Assembly: GCA_029262195.1 (NCBI GenBank)
Contig: JAJCZX010000010.1
Coordinates: forward strand, 1 to 64,000
DNA length: 64,000 bases
Direction: 5' to 3'
Source: Gemmatimonadota bacterium
GTDB taxonomy: Bacteria; Gemmatimonadota; Gemmatimonadetes; Gemmatimonadales; GWC2-71-9
A model generated the notes under the pieces. That model worked only from the letters and a program-made list of their open reading frames with translations. It was not told where the DNA came from and did not search any database. The position numbers were made by a program, and so were the translations under genes. Shown piece by piece: positions 16,220 to 25,988 of the stretch; the first letter of the stretch is position 1; each line of letters begins with the position of its first letter.

Positions 16220-16248
16220 TTGACCATATGCAGGGAGCTTCACATATT
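16220..16248 (+). promoter_or_regulatory. Sigma70-like promoter candidate for the small-protein/MltD operon
   Basis: TTGACC (16220-16225) and CATATT (16243-16248) are 17 bp apart, upstream of the first gene of the rightward operon. The rest of the 16082-16331 divergent region contains no gene I can support. Confidence 0.4.
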
Positions 16249-16331
16249 CTGGGGCGGCTTTGGTGATATGTAGCACGGCATGATAGAACGGACTCCGGCA
16301 TCTTTCTGATACTGAAATAGGGCGTTATGCA

Positions 16332-16574
16332 ATGGCTTGGAGAGTAATCGAAACTGAGGAAAATACCTGGCACGTTCAACCGGCAGCTGAACGCAGGGCC
16401 AACCAGAACGCCTGGAAGTTAATGTTGAGTTTTCGGCAAAAAACTACGGAAAACCCGGCTGTTTTCTGGGCGCCGTTCCCGATTGAATCGTCGTCCAAGT
16501 CCTCACTTTTTTCCCAGGCAGAGGGTATTTCAGACGAAGACCTGCTCAACCTGATCGCTGACCGCGCGAGCTAG
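16332..16574 (+). CDS. Small conserved-type hypothetical protein, 80 aa
   Basis: The sequence begins MAWRVIETEENTWHVQPAAE and includes an amphipathic beta segment (KLMLSFRQ) and FPIESSSKSSLFSQAE. It recalls small cytosolic proteins seen upstream of similar genes in Gemmatimonadota genomes (recollection, not a search). No motif gives a function. It starts the rightward four-gene unit that ends with the transglycosylase. Confidence 0.7.
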   Translation: MAWRVIETEENTWHVQPAAERRANQNAWKLMLSFRQKTTENPAVFWAPFPIESSSKSSLFSQAEGISDEDLLNLIADRAS

Positions 16575-16585
16575 ACACATCTTCC

Positions 16586-16840
16586 GTGTCTCAAGCCACC
16601 ACAGTCCAGGAACTCAGGCGTATTGCCGATTCGCTAGAACGCCTGAAGGGTCATAGCGTCCAGGACGTCGTCGTTAGAGCTGACCGTAAGCAACTCAAGA
16701 TAGCACTCGACGGTGGAGAGACGCTCCTGGTCTCGATGGTTAACGAAGGCGACGGCACCCCCAAACTCGACGTTGATGTCTTCCGTTCTGAAACAGTAGA
16801 CCTGACACAACTAGAAGTGCGGTTCGAAGGTACTCCCTAG
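16586..16840 (+). CDS. Small hypothetical protein, 84 aa
   Basis: GTG start 11 bp after the previous gene. The N-terminal helix VQELRRIADSLERLKGHSV is followed by two beta hairpins (LKIALDGGETLLVSMV; TQLEVRFEGT). Compact and well-behaved composition support a real gene; function unknown. Co-transcription with both neighbours is likely from the short spacing. Confidence 0.65.
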   Translation: MSQATTVQELRRIADSLERLKGHSVQDVVVRADRKQLKIALDGGETLLVSMVNEGDGTPKLDVDVFRSETVDLTQLEVRFEGTP

Positions 16841-16857
16841 GGAGCAAGAGGTTCGAA

Positions 16858-17271
16858 GTGACTGATATCCACAAACGTGTTCGTTTCAAGGACTTTAAGC
16901 TGAGGGATTCGCCCCGCGGCAACTGCGAGGCGGAGGTCTTGCTGGGGTTCGATTCTGGAGAGGAAACTGTCGGCAGGTCACAGGGCGTGAACTCGCAGAC
17001 GGGAATCCTCCGATGCTCCGCTGAAGCCGCCATATTGGCCCTGGACGAGTTGGTCAAAGAGCATGGGATTTCACTTGATCTCCTCGGGGTGAAGTCGATC
17101 AAAGCATTCGATTCGGTGGTGGTTATTGTCTCTTTGACCAGCAACATGGACAACAAAGTCCAACGCCTGGTCGGTTCGTGTATTATCCAGGAAGATGCTC
17201 CGCGTGGAGCGGCCCTGGCGGTCTTGAATGCAACCAATCGTCTGGTTGGCAACATGATCCACGCCCGTTGA
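16858..17271 (+). CDS. Stand-alone LeuA-dimer-like regulatory domain protein
   Basis: 137 residues from GTG 16858 (AAGAGG about 8 nt upstream). The pattern (an N-terminal strand pair, a helix AAILALDELVKEHG, LGVKSIKAFDSVVVIVSL, then a second helix AALAVLNATNRLVG) resembles the allosteric C-terminal domain of 2-isopropylmalate synthase, which occurs there as two beta-alpha repeats. No catalytic domain is attached. It may sense a small acid or act as a dimerising regulator; family assignment is inference. Its stop overlaps the TTG start of the transglycosylase. Confidence 0.5.
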   Translation: MTDIHKRVRFKDFKLRDSPRGNCEAEVLLGFDSGEETVGRSQGVNSQTGILRCSAEAAILALDELVKEHGISLDLLGVKSIKAFDSVVVIVSLTSNMDNKVQRLVGSCIIQEDAPRGAALAVLNATNRLVGNMIHAR

Positions 17272-18944
17272 AGCGTTCCTCTCACGGGTTCTTGTTTCTG
17301 GCTTTACTGTCGGGTTGCAGCCGCGGAGTTGAGGTAGCTTCAGTAGACCCGAATGCCGGGCCGGTCGACGAATCGGATTTTGCAGATGTTCAGCCAACGA
17401 CCACGGAGGTGGATTCTCTTGGAGTACTCACCGAGTCCGAGGCGGATGAGGTAGCTCTCAGGGATCTGCACGAACTCTCGTTTAACAGTCTCGTACCGGG
17501 TGGTTATCAGATCACCGGTGTTTTTCCAGCTCCCGACAGCGTTCCTTTTTCGACACTTCCGGCCAATCGTTCGGGCGGTGGCGGGCCTGAAGCTCTGAGT
17601 GGCCCGGCGTACGATATCGAGATTGAGTCGTTTGCTGACCACACCCGTGTCAGGTACTACGTCGATTATTTCACAGGTCGTGGAAGGGAGCGTTTTAACG
17701 TCTGGCTGGGCAGGATGAGCCGTTATGAAGGAATGATCCGAGAGTCGTTCCGAGGTTACGGGCTTCCAGAGGACATGGTCTACCTGGCGTTGATTGAAAG
17801 CGGGTTTTCCAACACCGCGGTCTCCAGAGCTCGTGCCGTGGGTATGTGGCAGTTCATGTCTTACGCCGCTCGACCCTACGGTCTGAGGGTGGATAGCTGG
17901 GTTGATGAGCGAAGGGATCCTTACCGGGCCACCGACGCAGCCGCCCGGCACCTCGGCGACCTTAACGAACGGTTCGGGTCGTGGTACCTCGCCGCTGCAG
18001 CCTACAACGGCGGAGCAGGACGAGTGTCACGGGGTATCAGCAGGCTGGGTGCGGTGGAAACCTCGTCTGACGAGACGTTCTTTGCCCTGTACGACCAGCG
18101 TTATATCCGGCGTGAAACGCGCGATTACGTGCCCAAACTCATCGCTGCTGCGATTATTGCCAAAGAGCCGTCCCGATACGGGTTCGAAGAAATCCCATCC
18201 CTCTCTCCTTTGACCTTTGACGAGATCACGGTAACAGATGCAACCGGTTTGGATGTCCTGGCCGGGCTCGCGGATACGACGACTTCGGCAGTAATGGAAC
18301 TGAATCCCGCTTATCATCGTGGGGCTACGCCTCCCGGGGAGACTGCGACGGTCAGGGTACCGCGGGGTACCGGACTCCTGGTAGCAAGACGTTCTGCCGA
18401 GCTGACACCAGAAGATCGTTTGAATTTCCTGGAACATCGGGTTCGAAACGGGGAAACCCTGGGTGGAATCGGATTACGGTACGGTGTCTCGGTTGGTCTT
18501 CTGAGGGCTGCGAACTCAAATGTCCATCCACGCCGATTGCGAATCGGAAGCGTGCTTACGATTCCGGTGAGTGCTGCAGCCCGAAGCGGTGAGGCGCGGC
18601 CGGTGGTTTCCTCCAGACCCACTCCGGCTCGGCGTCCAACCGGGGCCGGCACACGGCACACGGTTTCCCGCGGCGAATCGCTGTGGGTTATCGCTCGCCA
18701 CTATAACACGACAATTGATGCGTTGCAGGAGTTGAACGGTTTGTCCTCGGGTCAGGTGCTGCGCATAGGTCAGCAGTTGCTTGTAGGATCCGCTCCGCCA
18801 AGCCACACGGTTGCCCGAGGTGAGTCGCTGTGGGTGATCGGGCGCAGGTACGGTATTCCCCACGGACGAATCCGTGAATGGAACGGCCTTCCTCAAAATG
18901 CCGTATTGCGGGTGGGCCAGACTCTCCGCTTAACCGCACCCTAA
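17268..18944 (+). CDS. mltD: MltD-like lytic transglycosylase lipoprotein with three LysM domains
   Basis: The TTG at 17268 overlaps the preceding stop and yields MKRSSHGFLFLALLSGC, a lipoprotein signal with lipobox LSGC; 558 residues. The SLT domain spans about 150-290: the catalytic Glu in ALIESGFSN, then AVGMWQFMSYAARPYGL and AAAYNGGAGRV. Three LysM repeats follow (HRVRNGETLGGIGLRYGV; HTVSRGESLWVIARHY; HTVARGESLWVIGRRYG), which bind peptidoglycan. It would cleave glycan strands from the periplasmic face of the outer membrane, forming 1,6-anhydro ends. Gene symbol by resemblance to E. coli MltD. Confidence 0.85.
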   Translation: MKRSSHGFLFLALLSGCSRGVEVASVDPNAGPVDESDFADVQPTTTEVDSLGVLTESEADEVALRDLHELSFNSLVPGGYQITGVFPAPDSVPFSTLPANRSGGGGPEALSGPAYDIEIESFADHTRVRYYVDYFTGRGRERFNVWLGRMSRYEGMIRESFRGYGLPEDMVYLALIESGFSNTAVSRARAVGMWQFMSYAARPYGLRVDSWVDERRDPYRATDAAARHLGDLNERFGSWYLAAAAYNGGAGRVSRGISRLGAVETSSDETFFALYDQRYIRRETRDYVPKLIAAAIIAKEPSRYGFEEIPSLSPLTFDEITVTDATGLDVLAGLADTTTSAVMELNPAYHRGATPPGETATVRVPRGTGLLVARRSAELTPEDRLNFLEHRVRNGETLGGIGLRYGVSVGLLRAANSNVHPRRLRIGSVLTIPVSAAARSGEARPVVSSRPTPARRPTGAGTRHTVSRGESLWVIARHYNTTIDALQELNGLSSGQVLRIGQQLLVGSAPPSHTVARGESLWVIGRRYGIPHGRIREWNGLPQNAVLRVGQTLRLTAP

Positions 18945-18957
18945 ATACGACACGTTT

Positions 18958-19611
18958 CTACCTCAGGTAGCCGTCCATGATCGATGAGGCATACCCGTTG
19001 CGGGGGTCTGCATCGGCATCCAGTAGTTCCGTGATACGGTTAGCTCCGCGGTTGTAGGCGAGAAGCGCGTATTCTTCGTCATCGTAACGATCAAGCAGGT
19101 AACCGAGGTGTTTCAACCCTATCCGCAGATTGGTTTCGGGATTCATCAACTCGGAACGCGTAATTCCAGGACTGAAGTACTGCGCAGTTCCCAACATTAC
19201 CTGAGCCATTCCAATTGCTCCCACCGGGCTGACGGCTGTGGGCTTGAAGCCACTCTCGACTGAGATTAGTCGAAAGGCAAGTTCCGGGTCGATGCGCTCG
19301 CTTAGGGCAACGTCGTTGATCATGGCAGCCAGATCGGCGGCAATCCCGAACCTCGTCGAATAATCGATTATTCGCTCGGCTCGCTCAAGACGAACGGTTG
19401 CGACCGAAAGGTCTCGTTCAGCAGCACTCAGGGAACGTTCAAGCTCAGTGTGAGTGGCGTGGGATGCGCCGTCGGAAGCGGGGCTCATGAAGCCTACCGC
19501 GGAAACGAGTAGAATCATTACGCCTGCAAAAAGGGCACCCCGTGTCACAATTGACACGGTACTCGTGTTGTCAGGTAACGATTTCGTTTGCCACACAGTG
19601 AGATTACCCAT
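18958..19611 (-). CDS. Second lytic transglycosylase (SLT family), membrane-anchored
   Basis: 217 residues with one transmembrane helix (about residues 23-45), a short coiled coil (LERSLSAAERDLSVATVRLE) and an SLT domain: LISVESGF with the catalytic Glu, GAIGMAQVMLGTAQYF and LLAYNRGANRI. Convergent with the MltD-like gene, so two murein transglycosylases lie tail to tail. Its ATG overlaps the moaC stop (TAATG), making it the last gene of the holB-moaC unit. Confidence 0.83.
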   Translation of the reverse strand: MGNLTVWQTKSLPDNTSTVSIVTRGALFAGVMILLVSAVGFMSPASDGASHATHTELERSLSAAERDLSVATVRLERAERIIDYSTRFGIAADLAAMINDVALSERIDPELAFRLISVESGFKPTAVSPVGAIGMAQVMLGTAQYFSPGITRSELMNPETNLRIGLKHLGYLLDRYDDEEYALLAYNRGANRITELLDADADPRNGYASSIMDGYLR

Positions 19612-20108
19612 TAGATCTTCCTGCCTTCCTCGGAATTGTCAGCGCTCCAGTCACCGTTTGAGCCGCCGGTCTTTTCCAACAACCTGATCCCACCGATCTC
19701 CATGCTATGGCCCGCTGCTTTAAGCATGTCGTATACCGTTAGCAGGCCCACTGACACCGCAGTTAGTGCTTCCATCTCCACGCCCGTACGCGCGGTTACC
19801 GTTGCCGTTGCACGCATGACCACGCGCGAATTCAACTCGTCTACACTGCCGACAACTTCAACATGATCCATACCGAGTGGATGGCAGAGGGGAATTAGAT
19901 CTGACGTTTTCTTTGCTCCCATTACACCTGCAAGTTCAGCCGTGCTGATCACATTCCCTTTAGGGCCGGAATTGTCTATGACAAGCTGCAAAGCCTCCCG
20001 GGACATCTCAATCGACCCTTCTGCTTTTGCCACCCTTCGGGTGATTGCTTTTCGTCCAACATCCACCATCCTGGCGTTACCGGACTGATCTATGTGCGAT
20101 AGTTTCAT
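19611..20108 (-). CDS. moaC: Cyclic pyranopterin monophosphate synthase MoaC
   Basis: 165 residues; motifs MVDVGRKAITRRVA, LIPLCHPLGMDHVEV, and TGVEMEALTAVSVGLLTVYDM are those of MoaC, which converts the MoaA product to cPMP in molybdenum cofactor synthesis. The catalytic Lys and the CHP segment are intact. The ATG overlaps the holB stop (ATGA). No other moa genes are in the window. Confidence 0.96.
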   Translation of the reverse strand: MKLSHIDQSGNARMVDVGRKAITRRVAKAEGSIEMSREALQLVIDNSGPKGNVISTAELAGVMGAKKTSDLIPLCHPLGMDHVEVVGSVDELNSRVVMRATATVTARTGVEMEALTAVSVGLLTVYDMLKAAGHSMEIGGIRLLEKTGGSNGDWSADNSEEGRKI

Positions 20109-21160
20109 ATTAATTTCTCCAACTTCAACGCCAGAGCGGCTGTCGCCAGCTGTGGATTGACGTTGGTTTCAGTTCCTTCTTTTATCTCAGCCACGACTCC
20201 AAGAGCCTTGAGTGCATTTTTTGTGTCCAACTCACTGGCATTGCCACTCGCCAATCGTTCCCGAAACACCAGCGCGATATCATCCAGCATTTCGCTGAAA
20301 GCGCCCCGCGCGGCGAAGGTTGGCTGCCCGAAGGCTTCCCCTGCCCACGCCGATGAACCTCTGGCTGTTGCCGTGAGAAAACGTTCGGCAGCGCCACTTT
20401 TTTGTCCTGATTCCTGGATTCGCGTTACCGCGTTGCCAGGGCTTCCTTCCGAAAGCAGTGTGATCTTTTCCAGAGTCCGACCGGTTGGCGCGTCCGGGAC
20501 GATGTTTTGGAGGAATGCCTTTACTTCGTCATCGCTCAACCTCCCGACCCTTATCGGGATCATCCTGGATTTTATCGTAGGCAGTATCGAGCCGGGCTGG
20601 CTGGTCGTCAGGATAATGGAAGTGTCGTTGGGTGGTTCCTCCAACACCTTCAGCAGTGAATTTGCCGATTCCTGACTAGACTCCTGAATGACGAGTCGTT
20701 CAGCGTTTCCGATGATTATTGCCTTCATCCTCCCGGAATAAGGTTTCATTGACACCTTACGCTTCAATAACCGCATTGACGCAACAGGGTGTCCTAACAT
20801 TCCGTCCGAACGGCCATATATAGCGTTCTCGCGTCGTTCTGCGATGGCATTACCCAGCAATTCTTGGGCCTCGGCGACCTGTTTTTCATGATCTGCCGCT
20901 TTTGGGCGGGGAATCGGAAAAAACCAGTGAATATCCGGGTGGCTGAGATTTTGGGCTTGTTTGCAGGATGGACACGTTTTACATGGCATTCCAGGTCCAT
21001 TGCCGCAAAGCAACGCCTGTGCGGCCCACAGAGCTATCCTTTGTTTTCCAACACCTGGGGGTCCCTGCACCATTGCCACCTGTGGGAATCTGCCCGCGGC
21101 GATTCCTTCGGCGAGGCGGGTCGTGAGGGCCTGGTGCCCGTAAATTTCGTGTAATGCCAT
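20105..21160 (-). CDS. holB: DNA polymerase III delta-prime subunit
   Basis: From ATG 21160 (MALHEIYGHQALTTRL) the product is 351 residues; an upstream start adds 22 unlikely residues. Walker A QGPPGVGKQ, a four-Cys zinc module (CGNGPGMPCKTCPSCKQ) and SANSLLKVLEEPP with the following sensor segment IILTTSQPGSILPTIKSR identify the clamp-loader delta-prime. It acts with tau/gamma and delta to load the beta clamp. First gene of the holB-moaC-transglycosylase unit. Confidence 0.92.
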   Translation of the reverse strand: MALHEIYGHQALTTRLAEGIAAGRFPQVAMVQGPPGVGKQRIALWAAQALLCGNGPGMPCKTCPSCKQAQNLSHPDIHWFFPIPRPKAADHEKQVAEAQELLGNAIAERRENAIYGRSDGMLGHPVASMRLLKRKVSMKPYSGRMKAIIIGNAERLVIQESSQESANSLLKVLEEPPNDTSIILTTSQPGSILPTIKSRMIPIRVGRLSDDEVKAFLQNIVPDAPTGRTLEKITLLSEGSPGNAVTRIQESGQKSGAAERFLTATARGSSAWAGEAFGQPTFAARGAFSEMLDDIALVFRERLASGNASELDTKNALKALGVVAEIKEGTETNVNPQLATAALALKLEKLI

Positions 21161-21537
21161 GAGTGCGGAAGGTAATAGGGGGTGTTTTAGTGGGGTAGTG
21201 GCAGCTCTTAAGCCATTGTTTTTCAATGTGTTAAGTGAGGCCTAGGCTCGTCTTTGGATTAACGAGTGAACACTCACATATTTAGTACCATCCTGGGACT
21301 GTCGGATAGTTGGGAAATGTCCTATAAATTTGGGCGTGCAGATCCCGTAAAACAGGCGGTTGGACGTTTTATGGTTCGATGTTTCGTTGCTGTCGCGACA
21401 GTGGGTTATCTAGTTTTGGTTAGTTGATCGGGTGTCGGTTTCGTGGAACAGGGTACTCTGGCTCCCACTCCGTCAAAAAACAAATCTGCTAGATTGATCG
21501 TTTTCATATTAAAGGCCAAAATGAGCGAGGACTCGCA
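21161..21537. other. Divergent intergenic region between holB and the PLP decarboxylase
   Basis: No gene seen in 377 bp. It contains the perfect inverted repeat GAGTG-AA-CACTC at 21264-21275, which could be a regulator binding site, and AT-rich sequence just before the decarboxylase start. No riboswitch or tRNA fold was recognised. Confidence 0.5.
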
Positions 21538-22974
21538 ATGACCCGTAAAGTCGACCGCACTCTGGAGTTATCTGACGAAAAAATGCGTTTGTTGGTTGAC
21601 GAGGCTATGGAAAGGATTGTTAAGCACGTCTCGTCATTAGCCGACCGGCCAGCGCACGATCTAAAGGACGCAGAAAAGCTGTCTCTGGGTTTGATTGAGT
21701 CGACGGCGCCGGAACAGGGCGAGAAAACGTCAGCAATAATGGACCACCTCTTCGAAGTTGTGCTCCCGAAATCACTGAACACGCCGGGACCCGGGTTCAT
21801 GGCTTACATACCAGGCGGCGGAATTTTTCACTCCGCCGTGGCTGATCTTATCGCTGACTCGGTCAATCGATATGTCGGTGCCTGGCGTCCGGCGCCAGGA
21901 CTGGCCCGTATCGAAGCCAATGTTGTTGATTGGCTGGCTTCCATTGTTGGACTGGGAGAAGGCTCCGGCGGTTTCCTCACCACGGGGGGGTCGCTGGCGA
22001 ATTTTTCCGCTGTTATCGCGGCCCGCCACGCCGTGCTCGGTGAAGAGCTGAGCGTTGGCACGATCTACGCTTCCGACCAGGTCCACCACTCCGTCGTCAA
22101 AGCTGGACGGATGGCGGGGTTCCGAGTAGCCAACATCAGGTCCGTTCCTTCCGACGACCTCTTTAGAATTGACCTCGGAGCCCTGCGGTCGATGATTGAG
22201 GAAGACAAAGCAGGAGGGTTGAAACCAACCCTCCTGGTCGGGTCGGCGGGCACAACCAACACAGGAGCGGTTGATGACCTCTCCGCCCTTGCCCGGATAA
22301 CGAACGAACATGGGTTGTGGTATCACGTTGACGCGGCGTACGGGGGCTTTTTCCAGCTGACCGAACGGGGTCGGGGAATTTTGAGCGGGATAGAGAAGGC
22401 TGACTCGGTTACGCTGGATCCTCACAAAGGGATGTTCCTGCCCTATGGCACGGGGGCCCTGGTAGTGCGAGATGTGTCGAAGCTCCGGGACGCTCACTCA
22501 ATGACCGCCGAGTACCTGCCCGCGATTCAGGATGATCCGAATCTGGTCGACTTTTGTGAAATATCTCCCGAGCTATCCCGCGATGCCCGAGGGCTCCGGA
22601 TCTGGCTCCCCGTCAAAATGCATGGCATGGGTCCTTTTAGAGCTAACCTCGATGAAAAATTGGATCTAATAGAAATTGCCACCCGAGGGTTGGAGGAAAT
22701 TCCCTCGGTCCGCATTGTCGCCCGACCTCAACTAACGGTTGTCGCGTTTCGTCTTGAGGCAGACGGTATGGTGCGTGATGAGCTTAATGCTTTGAATGAA
22801 AAGTTCATTGATCGGATCAACGATCGGAACCGAATCTATATAACTGGCACCAATCTCCGCGGCGAATTTGTGCTACGGATTTGTATCCTCTCGTTCCGCA
22901 CTCACCGGGACAGGCTGGACCAGGGATTGGAAGATATCAGGGCTGCCGCCGCGGAGCTGACGAATTCGACTTGA
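21538..22974 (+). CDS. PLP-dependent group II decarboxylase (aromatic amino acid/glutamate type)
   Basis: 478 residues. Active-site motifs are present: HHSVVKAGRMAG, the cofactor Asp/Ala pair in WYHVDAAYGGFF, and the Schiff-base lysine in DPHKGMFLPYGTGALVVR. The N-terminal GPGFMAYIPGGG matches the substrate-side segment of DDC-family enzymes. It would remove CO2 from an amino acid, yielding an amine; which amino acid cannot be told. GAGG lies 9 nt before the ATG. Monocistronic, with a long upstream region. Confidence 0.88.
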   Translation: MTRKVDRTLELSDEKMRLLVDEAMERIVKHVSSLADRPAHDLKDAEKLSLGLIESTAPEQGEKTSAIMDHLFEVVLPKSLNTPGPGFMAYIPGGGIFHSAVADLIADSVNRYVGAWRPAPGLARIEANVVDWLASIVGLGEGSGGFLTTGGSLANFSAVIAARHAVLGEELSVGTIYASDQVHHSVVKAGRMAGFRVANIRSVPSDDLFRIDLGALRSMIEEDKAGGLKPTLLVGSAGTTNTGAVDDLSALARITNEHGLWYHVDAAYGGFFQLTERGRGILSGIEKADSVTLDPHKGMFLPYGTGALVVRDVSKLRDAHSMTAEYLPAIQDDPNLVDFCEISPELSRDARGLRIWLPVKMHGMGPFRANLDEKLDLIEIATRGLEEIPSVRIVARPQLTVVAFRLEADGMVRDELNALNEKFIDRINDRNRIYITGTNLRGEFVLRICILSFRTHRDRLDQGLEDIRAAAAELTNST

Positions 22975-23110
22975 CGGCGCGAACTGTCGTTTTGACTGTG
23001 AAATTGATGTCAACGTGCCGATATGGCGCGTAAATGATGGCACCGGTGATGCAAAGCTCCTGCCCGCCGGGGAATGATCCCCAATCAACAAAATTAAAGG
23101 AGCTTTAGCC

Positions 23111-23563
23111 ATGATGTACCCAATTATTCGTCGGCGTCCAGTTTCCAGTGGGAACGGGGTTTGCGCGACTTCAGATTTTGACAATGTCTTCGACCGTTTC
23201 TTCGGCGGAGTTGACTCCGGTATTTCCGGCCGCAGCCTGAGTCCGGCCGTGGACGTGCTGGAATCCAAAGACGCCTATGTTGTCCGTGCGGAGTTGCCGG
23301 GCCTCACTCCCGAAAACGTCGAAGTGTCGGTGGATAAGGGTGTGTTGAGCATTAGTGGTGAGCGCGACGAGGAAGTTCGGGAAGATGGGGTGGAATCCCA
23401 TCTGGTCGAGCGTCGCACGGGTCGTTTCAGCAGGACCTTCAAGCTTCCCGAAGTGGTGGACACTGATTCGATCCAGGGGAAATTCAAGAATGGCGTGTTG
23501 GAATTAACCCTTCCGAAAGTTCCTCAGGCCAAGCCGAGGAAAGTAGAGATAACTCTCAACTAA
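23111..23563 (+). CDS. Small heat shock protein, Hsp20/alpha-crystallin family
   Basis: 150 residues with the alpha-crystallin domain from about 40: SPAVDVLESKDAYVVRAELP, GVLSISGER, a helix-free middle, FKNGVLELTLPKV and the C-terminal anchor region. Start supported by AAAGGAGCT. Acts as an ATP-independent holdase. The 136-bp upstream region holds no other gene; no CIRCE element or clear sigma32 promoter was seen. Confidence 0.95.
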   Translation: MMYPIIRRRPVSSGNGVCATSDFDNVFDRFFGGVDSGISGRSLSPAVDVLESKDAYVVRAELPGLTPENVEVSVDKGVLSISGERDEEVREDGVESHLVERRTGRFSRTFKLPEVVDTDSIQGKFKNGVLELTLPKVPQAKPRKVEITLN

Positions 23564-23570
23564 ACCTCTC

Positions 23571-23618
23571 ACACGGTGGGGCGGCGATCCAACCGGGTCG
23601 TTGTCTCACCGGTGTTTT
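23571..23618 (+). terminator. Probable terminator after hsp20
   Basis: ACACGGTG (23571-23578) can pair with CACCGGTGT (23607-23615) with one bulged base; four T follow. It separates the convergent hsp20 and histidine kinase genes. Confidence 0.45.
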
Positions 23619-23620
23619 CA

Positions 23621-25930
23621 TCAGGCTTTCACTCGTTGGTCGAGAGCTTTTCGAATTGCTCCCCCCAATTCAGATATCGTCAGCGGCTTCATTAGACTTG
23701 AGGTGATTCCTACCTCTTCTTTGTCTTTATCTCTAATCGTTTCGCTGATGCCGCTGACCAGAATAATTGGCGTCTCGGCTCTTAGGTCGTGTATCCTGGC
23801 CGACAACTCCATCCCCGTCATTTCCGGCATTGTTTGATCGGTGACGACTATGTCGAAGGCCGCCGGGTCTCTGGAGAAGGCTTCCAGCGCGTCAGTGGAA
23901 CTCGTTTCGACTGTGGCTCGATAGCCAAGATGGAGTAACATCTCTCTGACCATTCCCGCAATGTTCTGAGCGTCGTCCACGAAAAGGACGTGTTCGGTGC
24001 CGCTGGCAATCCCGTCCGTTACCTCCGGGGCGACGTCTGTTTGGGCATCCACGTAGGGGAGGTAAATCGAGAATTCTGTGCCCACGCCGAGTTCGCTGGT
24101 CACAACCACGTCGCCGCCGTGACTCCTTACCAGGCCGTGCACTACCGATAGGCCAAGTCCCGTGCCATCCGACGCAGCCTTGGTGGTGAAAAAGGGCTCA
24201 AAGATCCTGTCAATAGTTTCCTGCGACATCCCGATTCCGTTGTCTCGCACGTTCAACTTGAAGTGCGGACCGCGTCTAAGAGCGGGGCGTGCGGTGATGA
24301 AATAGGAATCGAGCTCGACCCTTTCCAAACTAACGTCGATCTTGCCCCCTCTTTCTGGCATCGCTTGCAGGGAATTGGTGCAAAGGTTGAGGAGTATTTG
24401 GTGTAATTGAGTTGGGTCTGCAATGACAGCGCCGGGGTCGTTTCCGAGGGCCTCCGACACTTCGATCGTAGCAGGGATCGAAGCGCGGATCAGCGTCATC
24501 GCTTCTCCGATAATTTTGGTTAACTGTAAAGGCTTGTAGTCGGAATCGGAACGCCGACTAAACGTGAGAATCTGACGAACCAGTTTCTTGGCGCTTTCGG
24601 CCGACTCAATGATACTCTGGATCTGCCTTAGCGCTGTGGGGTTTTCTCCGACCGACGCGAGGGCAAGATCGGCGTAGCCGAGGATCGGGGAGAGAATGTT
24701 ATTGAAATCGTGAGCGATACCGCCGGCGAGCGTGCCGATCGTTTCCATTTTTTGAGCCTGCTGTAGTTGCGACTCGAGAAAGGACCGTTCTTCTTCGGCT
24801 GCTTCGCGTTCGGAATCGTCTGAGACTATAGCGATGAATACCGGATGGTCTCCGTAAGTGGAAAGTTGCACCGCCATCAATGTGGGGTAATGGGTGCCGT
24901 CGGCCCGGGAGTGCGCCCCCCTGGTTTCAACTCTGTCGCGAATCCCGTCGCGCAGTGGGCGAAGCAACGTGTCTATCGACGTGCGTGTTGATCCGGGGCT
25001 TATGTCGAGGAAGGTGAGCTCCCGCATCTCGGACAGTGATCTCTGAATATTCTCCAGAGCACCCTGATTTACGTCCAAAAACACGTAGGTGTTAGCGTCG
25101 AAAACGTAAATCTCGCTGAGTGATTGATCTAGTAATCGTCCCAGGCGCGTTGCCTTCTCTTCGGCTTCTCGCCGGGCTGAGATGTCCTCAATAGATCCGG
25201 CGACTCTGGTGGCTCTGCCTTTGCTGTTCCAGACGGCCTGGCCGACCACTCGAAACCATCGGTAGACTCCGTCCTTTCTCTTGATCCTCAGCTCGAAATC
25301 GTAAGGGGTCCTGGCTTTAAGGTGGGAGGAAACTGTGGCCTTATATCGTTGGCGGTCTTCGGGGTGGATCTTGGTCTGGAACTGGTCGTCGATATCAAAG
25401 GGGTCCTCTTCGCCATAACCAAGGAGCGCGCGGAGCCTGGGTGAGAAAAACATATCTTTGGCCTCGTAATCGACATCCCAGAGTCCTACGGATGCTCCGT
25501 TGGCTACGAGGGCGTACCTTTCTTCGCTTTTGCGCAGAGCTTGTTCCGCGTTCCGGCCTTCGATGATTCGGGCCCACTCCCTGCGAGCCCGTTGGATAAC
25601 GTGTTGAATGTCGGCCAATGAGTCAGGGGTGGTTAGAACGTAATCGAGGGCGCCGACCCGGATCGCGTCGGCGGCTTCCCGTTCCTTGCCCGGGTCGACA
25701 AGGACAATCAACGGGAAGGAGGAGCTGAGTTCTGCGATCAATTCTTTCGTCGGACCGTCCGAGAGCGTGAGCTGCGTCAAAACCATGGCAGGGGTCAGGT
25801 CCTCTATACACTTTTGGGCGTTGGCGAGACTGTCGCATTGATTTACCGGTAAGTCGAAATCGTCACCTAGGCCTGCGGTGATGCGGGAAGATATTTCGGC
25901 GTTGTCGACGACCAGCAGGAGTGCCTTCAT
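23621..25930 (-). CDS. Hybrid PAS histidine kinase with a degenerate N-terminal and intact C-terminal receiver
   Basis: 769 residues, no membrane segment. Order: receiver-like domain (1-115); PAS (about 145-260; [19 protein letters not shown], then a PAC segment); second PAS (270-380); HisKA with the phosphoacceptor in [13 protein letters not shown] (His near 406); HATPase ([39 protein letters not shown]); and a C-terminal receiver with phospho-Asp in [12 protein letters not shown] (about 698). The N-terminal receiver has Gln53 where Asp should be and Thr101 where Lys should be, so it cannot be phosphorylated normally. Probably a cytosolic sensor in a phosphorelay; no partner regulator is adjacent. 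Confidence 0.9.
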   Translation of the reverse strand: MKALLLVVDNAEISSRITAGLGDDFDLPVNQCDSLANAQKCIEDLTPAMVLTQLTLSDGPTKELIAELSSSFPLIVLVDPGKEREAADAIRVGALDYVLTTPDSLADIQHVIQRARREWARIIEGRNAEQALRKSEERYALVANGASVGLWDVDYEAKDMFFSPRLRALLGYGEEDPFDIDDQFQTKIHPEDRQRYKATVSSHLKARTPYDFELRIKRKDGVYRWFRVVGQAVWNSKGRATRVAGSIEDISARREAEEKATRLGRLLDQSLSEIYVFDANTYVFLDVNQGALENIQRSLSEMRELTFLDISPGSTRTSIDTLLRPLRDGIRDRVETRGAHSRADGTHYPTLMAVQLSTYGDHPVFIAIVSDDSEREAAEEERSFLESQLQQAQKMETIGTLAGGIAHDFNNILSPILGYADLALASVGENPTALRQIQSIIESAESAKKLVRQILTFSRRSDSDYKPLQLTKIIGEAMTLIRASIPATIEVSEALGNDPGAVIADPTQLHQILLNLCTNSLQAMPERGGKIDVSLERVELDSYFITARPALRRGPHFKLNVRDNGIGMSQETIDRIFEPFFTTKAASDGTGLGLSVVHGLVRSHGGDVVVTSELGVGTEFSIYLPYVDAQTDVAPEVTDGIASGTEHVLFVDDAQNIAGMVREMLLHLGYRATVETSSTDALEAFSRDPAAFDIVVTDQTMPEMTGMELSARIHDLRAETPIILVSGISETIRDKDKEEVGITSSLMKPLTISELGGAIRKALDQRVKA

Positions 25931-25988
25931 GGTCGGAATTTCGCACTGTTTGACGAGAGGGACAAGCTATCTAGCCCACACACTGGCC

